64,000 nucleotides of DNA from CAJBVG01 sp943372995 (GCA_943372995.1 CALSAQ010000010.1:1-64000), one strand, 5' to 3'. Counted from the first letter of the stretch, positions 1 to 8,440 are shown. Translations and numbers: made by a program. The notes: generated from the letters alone by a model not told the origin.

Positions 1-890
1 ACACCCACATTGTTATAGTCAAGAGTACTGTGTCCAAGTGTATATACTCCATTAGTATCTGAATTGTGAGTTGTTGTTAGTGACTTAAAGATGAATGTAG
101 AAGTAAAATTATTTGTTCCTGGTGAAGTTCCAGCAGTAGTATATGGAAAGCTACCATGCTCTACCAAGTTCGTACCGCTTACACAATTGGGACAGCTATT
201 TACTGCATTATTTTCTGAATCAAATAAGTTTCTTGCATAATATTCCAGTCCATCATTAATCTCTACATCATCCAATGCAAGTACACTTATTTTTCCTAGA
301 GAACCTGCATTAATGAGTGCATTATCACTTACTAAAAATATTCCATACGTCTCGCTTGTCCCATAAATAGTTAAATTATTCTTAACATTCCAGTATACGT
401 TTTCTGGTTTAATACCATCGAGTACAATAGTAACTCCTGCTTCTATAACCAAATCACCATCGACATTAAAAATGATAATATCCTCATCACTTCCAGATAA
501 AGTAAAAACTGCATTCTCTAATATAGTTAGGTGTGTAGCAAAATGATACACACCTTCAGTAAGGACTGCTTCATGATTTATTTCTGTAAACTCATCACCC
601 GATTGCTCATTTAGTTCAGAAATTGCTTCTCCTAAAGAAGAAAGTGCAGCGGTGTATTCTTCTGTACCTACAAAAGTGCTGTCGGTATTGTAGAATGATC
701 CTGCTAATATATTTGTACCCATAAATCCCTGTACAGAATACATATTGTTATCAGTAAGTGTGCCCCCCACAAATACAGCAAATTGATTATTGATGCCGAG
801 TGTGGGTGCTGTTTGTGCTTTAGTTTGGTTGAAACTAAAGATAAAGCAAAGCATGAGACATGCAATGCCGAGGAGTTTGTTTTTCTTCAT
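1..890 (-). CDS. DUF3494 ice-binding-like secreted protein, 3' end outside the window
   Basis: The minus strand is open without a stop from the ATG at 890 to the window edge, giving 296 residues of an incomplete protein. The first 25 residues form a signal peptide (KNKLLGIACLMLCFIFSF, then a likely cleavage after TKA). The body starts LGINNQFAVFVGGTLTDNN and contains FTLSGSDEDIIIFNVDGDLV, ENVYWNVKNNLTIYGTSE and a late KISVLALDDVEI. This order of strands matches the DUF3494 beta-solenoid fold known from ice-binding and adhesion proteins (family knowledge). Whether this member binds ice cannot be read from sequence. The C-terminus, which would show a sorting domain, is outside the window. It is the first gene of a long leader transcript (see 1016-1045). 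Confidence 0.75.
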   Translation of the reverse strand, partial: MKKNKLLGIACLMLCFIFSFNQTKAQTAPTLGINNQFAVFVGGTLTDNNMYSVQGFMGTNILAGSFYNTDSTFVGTEEYTAALSSLGEAISELNEQSGDEFTEINHEAVLTEGVYHFATHLTILENAVFTLSGSDEDIIIFNVDGDLVIEAGVTIVLDGIKPENVYWNVKNNLTIYGTSETYGIFLVSDNALINAGSLGKISVLALDDVEINDGLEYYARNLFDSENNAVNSCPNCVSGTNLVEHGSFPYTTAGTSPGTNNFTSTFIFKSLTTTHNSDTNGVYTLGHSTLDYNNVG

Positions 891-1207
891 AGCAATGGTT
901 TTTAGTTGGTTTAGTGTATGAATTAATTAAAAATATTCTTTTGTTAGGTGTAGTACTATTTTGAAAAATATGTTAAGTCATTCGCCATAATGTGCGTAAA
1001 AGTAACGTAACAATACAAAGCTATCAATACGCAATTCTGCGTATTTTTAAACTTATTATTCCGATAACATTAAATACAGTTATCTTGAAACTGGGGGGCT
1101 TTAAAATATGTTCACATTAATTGTGCCAAGTATCGGTAGGTTATATTTTATGCATACGTTATCCGTTCTGTACGAGTGTATAAAATATATCTACTGACTA
1201 TTATCTG
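891..1207. other. Intergenic leader region of the DUF3494 gene
   Basis: This 317-base gap lies between the DUF3494 start and the stop of the next minus-strand gene. It has no credible open reading frame. It holds the possible -7 box and dyad described at 1016-1045, and so about 125 bases of untranslated leader for the DUF3494 gene. I see nothing else recognisable in 1046-1207. Confidence 0.5.
1016..1045 (-). promoter_or_regulatory. -7 box with adjacent perfect dyad upstream of the DUF3494 gene
   Basis: On the minus strand TAGCTTTG (1023-1016) fits the Bacteroidota -7 consensus TAnnTTTG. Immediately upstream of it is a perfect inverted repeat, AATACGCA and TGCGTATT with a four-base loop (1026-1045). 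The dyad covers the place where a -33 contact would be, so a repressor or activator site is plausible. No clear TTG -33 element is visible. On the plus strand the same hairpin ends in a short T run, but no plus-strand gene precedes it. Confidence 0.35.
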
Positions 1208-1642
1208 TTACCGATACTCCTTCTCTGCTCTCCATCCTTGTTCAGTCTTTAAAAAATACATCTTGCGTCCTTTCACGTTCAGCAATTGCCCGATTGCGTA
1301 GTGCTTGATTTGCTTTCCATACGCCTCCCATCCGCTTCGTGCATAGTCGGTGCAATCTCGATAAGTATAGAAACAGCCATTCAGTGGATCACACGCTTTG
1401 TATGTGTCTTTCGTGAATTCTATGAGCACATCGTAATACAGAATGTATCGTTCTTGTCCTCCGAAAGTTTGCAGTTGCCCATCCGTTTTCGTGAGCTTGA
1501 TAACTCGGATATGCTCGTTTGATTCCTTGAGCACTTGTTCAGCAAGCACTGCCTGTGCTTGCTTTTCCGTTGGTGTTTGTGCAAACGCTGAAAGCCCTGT
1601 AATGACAAGGGCTAATACAAGCATGCTGTGTTTTGTTTTCAT
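1208..1642 (-). CDS. Small exported protein of unknown function
   Basis: This 144-residue protein starts with a clear signal peptide (MKTKHSMLVLALVITGLSAFA, cleavage near AFA-QT). The mature part has four cysteines (KACDPLNGCFYTYRDC region, around residues 83-97), likely forming disulfides after export. The C-terminus reads GRKMYFLKTEQGWRAEKEYR, a strand pattern seen in many small periplasmic proteins. I do not recognise a family. It lies 50 bases downstream of the lipoprotein gene at 1693 on the same strand and could share its transcript. Codon use looks less AT-rich than in the genes around 3-5 kb. Confidence 0.6.
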   Translation of the reverse strand: MKTKHSMLVLALVITGLSAFAQTPTEKQAQAVLAEQVLKESNEHIRVIKLTKTDGQLQTFGGQERYILYYDVLIEFTKDTYKACDPLNGCFYTYRDCTDYARSGWEAYGKQIKHYAIGQLLNVKGRKMYFLKTEQGWRAEKEYR

Positions 1643-1692
1643 TTCGTAGCGGTTGAGTTTGGAATGTATTTTTACTGGATTGTGAATGGTTC

Positions 1693-2061
1693 TTAATATG
1701 CCGAACCGCCTATAGCAAATAGATACAGAAGCAGTAAGCCACCTCCGACTATGGGAAGCAATACCGTTCTCTGTATACGCATCTTTTGAGCTGCGTTGTC
1801 ATACTTCTGCTGATACTCTGTTTTTGCCCGATAATATCCTCGCTTGGCACTTTCGGGATAGTCGTCAGACGGCATTTGGATTTTGTTTTCATAAGCATCT
1901 ATTTGGTCTGCATAATACACATACCACACATCGTCGCTTTGTTCTTTCATGGATGGCTTCGGTACGGTTGTCTGACCAGGGTGTTTGGAAATGCTCAGTG
2001 GTTTGGGTGCTGTGCATCCGATGAGGGATATCAGCGAGAGAGCGATAAATACGTACTTCAT
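1693..2061 (-). CDS. Small lipoprotein with C-terminal membrane segment
   Basis: I chose the ATG at 2061, which gives a 122-residue protein beginning MKYVFIALSLISLIGC, a classic lipoprotein signal with lipobox LIGC. A longer reading from 2106 would add 15 residues and spoil the signal. The middle is polar, with YYADQIDAYENKIQMP and a probable helical YRAKTEYQQKYDNAAQKMR stretch. The end is a hydrophobic segment VLLPIVGGGLLLLYLFAIGG (about residues 100-119), likely membrane-spanning. Family unknown. It is divergent from the regulator at 2147, and the two share an 85-base intergenic region with two dyads. Confidence 0.6.
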   Translation of the reverse strand: MKYVFIALSLISLIGCTAPKPLSISKHPGQTTVPKPSMKEQSDDVWYVYYADQIDAYENKIQMPSDDYPESAKRGYYRAKTEYQQKYDNAAQKMRIQRTVLLPIVGGGLLLLYLFAIGGSAY

Positions 2062-2098
2062 AATTTGATTTTTTTTGGTTGTAATCAAATATAAATAC

Positions 2099-2133
2099 TT
2101 AGCCATAGCTAAGCAAGCATTATTTGCAAATAA
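2099..2133. promoter_or_regulatory. Two dyads between divergent lipoprotein and regulator genes
   Basis: TTAGC-CATA-GCTAA (2099-2112) and the perfect 14-base palindrome TTATTTGCAAATAA (2120-2133) sit in the short region between the divergent starts at 2061 and 2147. The palindrome ends 13 bases before the regulator's ATG. This is the usual position of an XRE-family autoregulatory operator. The assignment is inference. Confidence 0.4.
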
Positions 2134-2146
2134 ACGTATTTAGGGT

Positions 2147-2392
2147 ATGGCAGATACCTTACTTACACCACTGGAGCAATATGTGATAGACCAAGTGACA
2201 TCCATGCGTAAAAAACATGGGTATACCCAGCGTGTTTTGGCTGAATTATTGGCTGTAAGTGAAGGGTTTATTGGCCAGATTGAATCAACTAAAGAGAATA
2301 CGAAATACAATATTGAACATCTTAATCAACTTGCGATTATTTTTAAATGTTCACCAAAAGACTTCTTTCCTGAGAAGCCTTTAGAGAGTTAA
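2147..2392 (+). CDS. XRE-family helix-turn-helix regulator
   Basis: This 81-residue protein is almost entirely a HTH_3 DNA-binding domain. After a short N-terminal helix (TLLTPLEQYVIDQVTSMRKK) come YTQRVLAELLAVSEGFIGQIE, the two HTH helices, and then HLNQLAIIFKCSPKDFFPEK, the typical last helices of the Cro/CI fold. It lacks an effector domain, so it probably acts as a simple dimeric repressor. It lies alone between a divergent lipoprotein gene and a convergent gene at 2436. The palindrome at 2120-2133 is the best candidate binding site. Confidence 0.8.
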   Translation: MADTLLTPLEQYVIDQVTSMRKKHGYTQRVLAELLAVSEGFIGQIESTKENTKYNIEHLNQLAIIFKCSPKDFFPEKPLES

Positions 2393-2435
2393 ATGATATT
2401 ATTTTTGCTTGCGAAATTTTAGTGTTTATTACTTC

Positions 2436-2828
2436 TTATATTTTTTTCTGGTTGAGAAGTTCCGCCAGTGTTTGCATGTCATCAGATTTTCCTTCAAGTT
2501 CTCCATAATATTTATCATCCATAAAATGGAAATAGTCTGCTATTTCTTTAAGAGTTTCCTTGTAGTTGTCTGTTCCTTGACTACGCATAATAAGGTAAAA
2601 ACCCATGGCATATTTTACTAGACCTTCGGTTAGGGTTCTTTTAGCAGAGTCATCAATCTTATTTAATTCTAAAAGTAATCTTGTCATATCTGACAATTCT
2701 CTCTTAAGAGCTTGGTCAATTGTCTCCCCATTTTTTTGAGAACGGTACATTAATCCGTGCTCCACCAAACCTTCATTAAAGGCGGTTATACCTTTAAGCA
2801 TTTTTTCGTTGAATCCGCAAAGTGGCAT
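2436..2828 (-). CDS. Hypothetical helical protein beside symporter-like gene
   Basis: This 130-residue protein begins MPLCGFNEKMLKGITAFNEG and has no signal peptide or membrane segment. It is mostly predicted helix with an acidic, polar character (RELSDMTRLLLELNKIDD, KEIADYFHFMDDKYYGELE). I do not recognise the family. It follows the symporter-like gene at 2924 on the same strand with a 95-base gap, so the two may be co-transcribed and it may be an accessory or cytoplasmic sensor. That link is only positional. Confidence 0.55.
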   Translation of the reverse strand: MPLCGFNEKMLKGITAFNEGLVEHGLMYRSQKNGETIDQALKRELSDMTRLLLELNKIDDSAKRTLTEGLVKYAMGFYLIMRSQGTDNYKETLKEIADYFHFMDDKYYGELEGKSDDMQTLAELLNQKKI

Positions 2829-2923
2829 ATATTTATATTATTTAATTTTAAACTAAATTGTCAATTATTTGCTATTGTAAACAATAGACTTATTATTTTG
2901 TCAATATCATATTTAAACGGTAT

Positions 2924-5404
2924 CTATTTAGAAACTATTTCTTTGTTGTCGTTTAAGTGGCTTTCTAGAATTGGGTCGTCAATAAAAGACCAAACTATGT
3001 TTGAATAAATCATTTGAAATGCAATCGTTCCTCCATAAAAACCCTCTAGAATAGGGTCATGTAGATTTTTTGAAAATGGAACTACGGTTGACCATAGAAT
3101 TAAGAAGGTTATAAAAACAGGTAAATCACTATATTGTAGTGATCTTAAAAAAGATTCTTTATGTTTCGTGTTAGATTTATATAACTTATAGTTAACAACA
3201 CAGAACATTAGAGTACCTAAACATAATAAACCAAGAGTAATATCTCTTGAGCCATAGACAATAGTATCAATAGAAAAAGTGTCCAATTTAATTGATATCT
3301 TCTCTGCAACAGATAATATTACAGAGAAAACAATAGATGCAATTCCTATTATTAGTGCAATAATACTACCTCTTAACGCAGTTTTATCAACGTCTGAATA
3401 ATAGAACATTCTCAAATAAAGAATAATGGTATAAATCAGTGTCATTAAAACTGAAGCTAATTCGAAACCCTTCCAATAATTTCCAAAGTAATCTAGCATT
3501 CCAAAAATAATTGCTGCTGGTAAAAAGAGAACTATATACCAATTTTTTTTACAGTATTTTTTAATGATAGTTATGTTTCTTATGAGAAATATCGCAATGT
3601 ATATCACTACACTTGCAAGTAGAGCATACCTAAGTTCTATAACAGAGAAAAATACTAATGGAATAAGAGTAATAGGAAATACTAACCACCAAATTTTTTT
3701 TATAAATTCTACAATATTTTTTTTATTAATAAATATACCTATAAAATAAATGATTGTGCTTACAATAAAACTGACTGGTATCGGATACCAAGCATATTCT
3801 GGTCTATTAATTACAGCGTAAATACCAAGACATATTCCCAAGAATGCTCCAGCAAGCATGCTTGCGTTTGCCCAAACCATTGATGGGTGGTTTTTTAAAA
3901 ATAGAATACCGAAGACGAGAGGAAAGAACGAAATTTGAGCAGAATAAAACGCAAGCAATAAATTTATAAAAAGTTGACCGCCATTATCTACATTCTTGTC
4001 AAAAATTATGAATAGTAACAGTCCAAGAGAGATAATATAAAACCCAAAAGCTCTTCCTTTTTTGGTAATTTCAGTATAGTTGTCTTTTATTAAAGTAGTG
4101 TTTTTGCTGTCAAGTAATTTTCTTGTTGTTTTATTGCTGTCGTATACATATGTAAATATAATTCCCATAATGAACGAATCAATTGAAGACAGCATTATTG
4201 CCAAAACACTTACAATAAAAGTATATCCTAATATTTCTTCCAATATATTTGTTGAGTTAATTAGATTTTTAGGAATGTCTATCAATAAATCTTCAAATGT
4301 AAAATGTGGAAGTGATGTAATCGCAAGTAAGCCAAAGAAAACAAAAACCAACCACGTAAAAGGTGATTCTAATGCATACGTGAGTAGCCCTTTCTTTATT
4401 CTCTCGTTGAGTACATTTGAGTTATTCTCATCTGTTGGTTTAATTGATAATAATCTTTGCCAATTACTCAAATCAACAAATTGGAAGCATAAGGGAAGAA
4501 TCATAAGTGAGGATAATCCTGCCCAGCCAAATCCTTCAATATTGAAGAAGTTATTATCATGTAAGAACACACCTCTTCTTGCTGTTATTAATGCAAACAA
4601 CGAGCAAATGGCTAATGCGGAGAAAAATATACCAACTATTATGTTTAAGATTTGATTTATTCTATTATCTACCTTGCTGGCTTGTTCGCTCAACTTTATA
4701 AATTTAAATTTCCTATGTACTAGAATTGCAATAATGTATAGTGAGATAATTGAAAAGCTGAGTGAAAGTACTGGAGTAATTTCAATCCCATTGTTGATTA
4801 TTAGATAAATAAAATATAACAATAGTCCGAACACTCCAACATAAGAAATGATTAATTGTAGTTGGTCCGTTCTTATGGAACTAATTTGCCCTCCGTAAAT
4901 GATATAACCATAAACAAAAAAGACAGAAACTAAGATTACTAAGTAAAAGAGGTTTTTATCATCAATTATAGATAATAATACTTTTGAGCCGAAATATGTT
5001 TCAGATATTGCAAATCCAAGAAAAGCAACAATTGTTAGCCATGAAGCTATGATACGAACACTGTTCCCATATTGCTCTCCTATAAAACCATGAAGCGTGA
5101 TGTCTTTACCAATAAATTGTTTATACTTACTAAAACACAAGTAAAATAGAAGAATACCAATTCCCCAACTAATAGTATTTATAAGTGGTACAAAATAAAA
5201 TCTCGAAGCCCCCCAAAGAAGGAAGGGGTAAATTGTACTAACTTGAAAAGCATAAGCGATAGATGAACTTGAGAAAGCAGTATTTCCTACACGCTTATAT
5301 GCAACAAAAAAATCATCTGGGTGACTAATTTCTTTTCGCTTAATTGAGAAAGCTCCAATAATATAAATTATTAGTGGTAAAATAATTATAAGTGACCCAA
5401 TCAT
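2924..5404 (-). CDS. Sodium:solute symporter-like polytopic membrane protein with long C-terminal membrane extension
   Basis: This 826-residue protein is very hydrophobic, with roughly 18 to 20 predicted membrane segments. The first about 480 residues follow the SSS/LeuT-fold order: an opening helix, SHPDDFFVAYKRVGNTAFSS near residue 30, a YGGQISSIRTDQLQLIISY segment near residue 170, a QFVDLSNWQRLL segment near 310, and LAIMLSSIDSFIMGIIFTY near 400. A typical SSS protein ends near 500-550 residues. Here about 300 further residues with many more membrane helices follow and have no assignment. The substrate is unknown. It is AT-rich and sits next to the mobilisation genes, so it looks like element cargo. 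Confidence is good for the fold class, low for any function. Confidence 0.6.
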   Translation of the reverse strand: MIGSLIIILPLIIYIIGAFSIKRKEISHPDDFFVAYKRVGNTAFSSSSIAYAFQVSTIYPFLLWGASRFYFVPLINTISWGIGILLFYLCFSKYKQFIGKDITLHGFIGEQYGNSVRIIASWLTIVAFLGFAISETYFGSKVLLSIIDDKNLFYLVILVSVFFVYGYIIYGGQISSIRTDQLQLIISYVGVFGLLLYFIYLIINNGIEITPVLSLSFSIISLYIIAILVHRKFKFIKLSEQASKVDNRINQILNIIVGIFFSALAICSLFALITARRGVFLHDNNFFNIEGFGWAGLSSLMILPLCFQFVDLSNWQRLLSIKPTDENNSNVLNERIKKGLLTYALESPFTWLVFVFFGLLAITSLPHFTFEDLLIDIPKNLINSTNILEEILGYTFIVSVLAIMLSSIDSFIMGIIFTYVYDSNKTTRKLLDSKNTTLIKDNYTEITKKGRAFGFYIISLGLLLFIIFDKNVDNGGQLFINLLLAFYSAQISFFPLVFGILFLKNHPSMVWANASMLAGAFLGICLGIYAVINRPEYAWYPIPVSFIVSTIIYFIGIFINKKNIVEFIKKIWWLVFPITLIPLVFFSVIELRYALLASVVIYIAIFLIRNITIIKKYCKKNWYIVLFLPAAIIFGMLDYFGNYWKGFELASVLMTLIYTIILYLRMFYYSDVDKTALRGSIIALIIGIASIVFSVILSVAEKISIKLDTFSIDTIVYGSRDITLGLLCLGTLMFCVVNYKLYKSNTKHKESFLRSLQYSDLPVFITFLILWSTVVPFSKNLHDPILEGFYGGTIAFQMIYSNIVWSFIDDPILESHLNDNKEIVSK

Positions 5405-5464
5405 TATGCTTTTACCTATTTTGTATAAATCTAAAGTATGTTTTCAAAAAAAGCAATTTATTTA

Positions 5465-5534
5465 GCAAGATACGCTGTCCCTCATTGACAATAACTCGGA
5501 CAGCGGATCTTGCGGGGAAAACGGACTTTTCCCC
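5465..5534. other. Candidate origin of transfer (oriT): two consecutive inverted repeats
   Basis: Just past the relaxase stop lies a 16-base inverted repeat (5465-5480 with 5498-5513, one mismatch, 17-base loop). It is directly followed by GGGGAAAA-CGGAC-TTTTCCCC (5514-5534). Neither hairpin has a U-tract, so they are poor terminators. Inverted repeats beside a relaxase gene are the usual signature of oriT in mobilisable elements. The nick site cannot be assigned from sequence. Confidence 0.5.
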
Positions 5535-5544
5535 GAACCCCTTT

Positions 5545-6348
5545 TTATCGCTCAATACCCTCTTTTTTGATATGTATTGAGCGATTTTTTTCTTTTTGAT
5601 GGAGCTTTTCAATATCCTCTTTGCTAATTCCAAGCCTAGAAAAGCGAAATTTAGTACCTAGATATGTAACTCCCATAGCCACTCCTTTTCGTTCGTAATG
5701 ATGCAATCCTGCTTCTCTGAGAGCCTCCAAGAAGCTTTTAAGAGAATTAGATTCCTCAAAATATTTCAGTACATAGTGCTGAATCTCCTCTTTAAGAAGT
5801 TTTCGTCCAGTCCTATGTTTAAACTGATATTCTTTATCTGTTAGGTATTCCCCTCCTTTGCCGTGCTCGCAAATGCTTGCAGTTAATTCAGGATATTTTT
5901 GAATGTGAAATTCCTGTAGTGTAGTCTTTAATTCTCTTAGCTGTGTTGGGCTTAATCGAAAGGCTTTGCCAGTTCTGAACTCCACAGAAGAAACGCAGAA
6001 ATGGATATGAATATGTTCTTTGTCGTAATGGACTGCACCTGCAAATACACCCGTCTTGCCTCGCAAGCGGATGTATTCTGTAACGATATCTTTCAATATG
6101 GTTTCGTTTATCTTTTCTTTATCAGCATTGGAGAATGAGAGTATTTCGTGAAATACATATGCTTGATCTGAACGCTTGTGTTTTCTGTATGATTCATTCT
6201 GTTTGAATTCTCGCACCCATTCTTTTTTACTAGTTCCTCTGATGTTATGCAGGAACATTTGTTTGCTTGAAGTCTTCGTTTCTTTGAATATGTAGGAGAG
6301 GAGTGAAGCATATGAATTAGAATGCCGAGAGAGCACTTTGTATATCAT
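5545..6348 (-). CDS. Relaxase / mobilisation nuclease (HUH type)
   Basis: This 267-residue protein carries the HUH signature in YDKEHIHIHFCVSS, with histidines at 112, 114 and 116 that would bind the metal. An N-terminal Tyr (Y13 or Y19 in NSYASLLSYIF) is a candidate for the nicking residue. Relaxases of this kind cleave one strand at oriT and stay bound to its 5' end during transfer. It is short, with only the catalytic domain plus a basic helical tail and no helicase or primase part. Its start overlaps the last four bases of the accessory gene at 6345, which suggests translational coupling. The oriT-like hairpins lie directly downstream. Confidence 0.8.
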   Translation of the reverse strand: MIYKVLSRHSNSYASLLSYIFKETKTSSKQMFLHNIRGTSKKEWVREFKQNESYRKHKRSDQAYVFHEILSFSNADKEKINETILKDIVTEYIRLRGKTGVFAGAVHYDKEHIHIHFCVSSVEFRTGKAFRLSPTQLRELKTTLQEFHIQKYPELTASICEHGKGGEYLTDKEYQFKHRTGRKLLKEEIQHYVLKYFEESNSLKSFLEALREAGLHHYERKGVAMGVTYLGTKFRFSRLGISKEDIEKLHQKEKNRSIHIKKEGIER

Positions 6349-6782
6349 TGCGGATGTATGACGGTCATCAATAATTGTTCTGCATTGTGCAAATGTTCGA
6401 CACTCTCTGAAAGAACATACGGAGATATTGGAAGTTGGGCATTTGCAAGCGAAATACCAGTCATGCCGACCAATTGCAATGCTTTAAGAAGTTCATTTTT
6501 ATTAGGCACAAGCACAGAACTATGCGTTGCTGAAAGTATCACTTCCCTGCCGAATAATGCTGGTCGCAGACCCATCCGTTTTGCTTGAGATTGTATGTCG
6601 GAATATTCGTGAAGCGTGAACAAGCAATTGATTGCTTTTCGCTTTATTCTCGTATATCGCTTCCAATCTCGTTTGTAGTTTTTGCGAAACTCTTTTTTTG
6701 CTTCGAGAATTGCATCATCAGTTCCGTCTAACACGCCTTTTGCTTCTAAAAAAGCAAAGAGTTTTTTACTGCGAATTTTCAT
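6345..6782 (-). CDS. Mobilisation accessory protein (MobC-like position)
   Basis: This 145-residue basic protein has an N-terminal half rich in lysine and arginine (KKEFRKNYKRDWKRYTRIKRK, residues 29-49) and a C-terminal helical half. Its place, overlapping the relaxase start by ATGA and following the coupling-protein gene by ten bases, is where relaxosome accessory proteins of the MobC/BmgB kind are found. Such proteins bind oriT and help the relaxase open the strands. The middle (LRPALFGREVILSATHSSV) resembles the ribbon-helix-helix-linked segment of such proteins only weakly, so the role rests mainly on context. Confidence 0.55.
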   Translation of the reverse strand: MKIRSKKLFAFLEAKGVLDGTDDAILEAKKEFRKNYKRDWKRYTRIKRKAINCLFTLHEYSDIQSQAKRMGLRPALFGREVILSATHSSVLVPNKNELLKALQLVGMTGISLANAQLPISPYVLSESVEHLHNAEQLLMTVIHPQ

Positions 6783-6792
6783 ATAAGAATAA

Positions 6793-8121
6793 TCAGTTAT
6801 TGCCTAATAATCGGATGGTTTCAAAGTGCATTGTTCGCTTTTGATGCATTGGACTCATAGTTGTTCGATGCTTGTACAACCATGATGTGTAATACGGAGA
6901 GGTATTGCTTATGATGAATGGAAGATTAGAAGAAAGGATGAGCGATTTTCCATTCTTTAATTCTCGTATTTCGCTTATGGTAATGAGTGGTCGTGTTCGC
7001 TCAATACCTGATGCATTGGTATATGTTGTCATACCTGAAAGCAATTCCAGTTCTCGCATCATATCAATTGACGTATGACCAGGAAGATACATCTTGGTCA
7101 TACATTGAGCAGTAATGTTTTGGGCTTCTTCTTTGTAAAGCGTTTGCAATTGTGATGGAGATTGTACGCATACAATAGTACCCACTCTAAACTTTCGAGT
7201 ATTTGCAAGTGCAATCGGAAGTATTGGCACATACAAACTAGATGCCTCTTCGAGAACGATGAAGATATCTTTTTCATTTTTTGATGGAAGTGTTTCGATA
7301 AGTGAGCCATAGCATTGGTCGAAGAAAATACCGATAAGAACATTCAAATACTTCATACTTGATATCGAATTATGGATGAACAATACCGTGCTGTTTGTTC
7401 GAAGTGATGCAAAATCAATTGAGTCATGTGCGGTAACGTTTGCAATCTCTGGGTCGGAAAACATTTCAAGCGATGCACGAGTTGAAGCAACAATATTAAG
7501 ACGTGTTTTTTCAGGAATTGAAATGAATGATTTGTATTCTAAAATAAGTGAATCATCGCGTGTATCTACCATCCATTGCTCAACTTTTGATTCGTTGCTT
7601 GCAAGCGTGTTTACAATATGAAGCACGTTTGCAAAGTTTTGATATTCCTTTGCTTGGTATCGGACTAATCTGATGCAGAGCACAAGCAGTGATTTGCTCT
7701 GTAAGCTCCAAAACGGATCGTTACTGCTGTTTTTATCTAGGGTCGAGCGAATGAGTAGGTCTGCTAGTTTGTTGATGTCTGAGAGCGTTGTAATACGTGC
7801 TAGAGGGTTATATCCTGCACTTGTTGCACTGTTAGAAAAGTTAAGTGTTTGGACAGTGAAAAACTGTTGCAAGTATCCGCTTGTTTTTTGGTATATCTCA
7901 TGGCTAGGATCGTTGATAATCATTGAGCAGTCTTTGAGTGCAACAATGTTCTTAATCAAAAGATGCGATGTTTTTCCTGAGCCTGTCGGTCCAGCAATGA
8001 GTATGTTTTCAAATGATTTTTTTCGAGTTAATCGGACATGCTCTCCAATGACAAATCCTTTATTGAAGAATGAGGCAATGGATGCGATGTTTCCGAATCG
8101 TGATGCGTATGGTTGGGTCAT
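6793..8121 (-). CDS. VirD4/TraG-type conjugative coupling ATPase
   Basis: This 442-residue P-loop ATPase has Walker A GPTGSGKTS at residues 44-52 and a Walker B-like IFIVLEEAS near 286-294. Between them are VirD4-family features such as IINDPSHEIYQKT, where the usual DPKGE is changed to DPSHE, and GYNPLARI. Coupling proteins hand the relaxase-DNA complex to a type IV secretion channel. No N-terminal membrane helices are present, unlike standard VirD4, so it may depend on the small membrane protein encoded just upstream at 8124 for anchoring. That is inference. Gene order is coupling protein, accessory protein, relaxase, all minus strand and tightly packed. Confidence 0.8.
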   Translation of the reverse strand: MTQPYASRFGNIASIASFFNKGFVIGEHVRLTRKKSFENILIAGPTGSGKTSHLLIKNIVALKDCSMIINDPSHEIYQKTSGYLQQFFTVQTLNFSNSATSAGYNPLARITTLSDINKLADLLIRSTLDKNSSNDPFWSLQSKSLLVLCIRLVRYQAKEYQNFANVLHIVNTLASNESKVEQWMVDTRDDSLILEYKSFISIPEKTRLNIVASTRASLEMFSDPEIANVTAHDSIDFASLRTNSTVLFIHNSISSMKYLNVLIGIFFDQCYGSLIETLPSKNEKDIFIVLEEASSLYVPILPIALANTRKFRVGTIVCVQSPSQLQTLYKEEAQNITAQCMTKMYLPGHTSIDMMRELELLSGMTTYTNASGIERTRPLITISEIRELKNGKSLILSSNLPFIISNTSPYYTSWLYKHRTTMSPMHQKRTMHFETIRLLGNN

Positions 8122-8123
8122 AG

Positions 8124-8360
8124 TTATGGTTGGGTAAAGAACTGAGTAATGAAGTACATAAGGAGCAGAAATCCGATAATTTCAAGGTCTTCATTGTTCG
8201 GGTTATGGAAGTTGTAGCTTGAAACGAGGTTGTCTTTTAGTTTGATGTGAATGGTGTTGTGCTTATGAAATGTGTCGGTATTCCGTATGCCCGTAATGGA
8301 AAGATATCCTTTAAAGAAGCTCACTTTCCATACTGTTTTTTTAGTTCTAATAAATCGCAT
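8124..8360 (-). CDS. Small C-terminally anchored membrane protein, mobilisation operon
   Basis: I take the ATG at 8360 (78 residues). A longer reading to 8426 would need a TTG start and adds an unlikely N-terminus. The protein is basic at the N-terminus (MRFIRTKKTVWKVSFFKGYL), has a beta-rich middle, and ends with one hydrophobic segment, EDLEIIGFLLLMYFITQFF. It stops two bases before the coupling ATPase gene starts, so the two are surely co-transcribed. Since that ATPase lacks its own membrane helices, this could be its membrane anchor. No family recognised. Confidence 0.45.
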   Translation of the reverse strand: MRFIRTKKTVWKVSFFKGYLSITGIRNTDTFHKHNTIHIKLKDNLVSSYNFHNPNNEDLEIIGFLLLMYFITQFFTQP

Positions 8361-8440
8361 GCATATTTTGTAACTAGAAATAATTGTAGTGATGGTGTTC
8401 GTATGTCCATTTCTCAAGCGTAGCAATAGATACGAAATAG

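Noticed and set aside
4080..4655. A 191-codon plus-strand frame inside the symporter-like gene
   Set aside because: It is the antisense of conserved membrane segments and lacks its own start signals. The minus-strand protein is clearly the real one.
5412..5633. A 73-codon open frame across the oriT-like hairpins
   Set aside because: It runs through both inverted repeats, overlaps the relaxase gene in another frame, and has no protein-like pattern.
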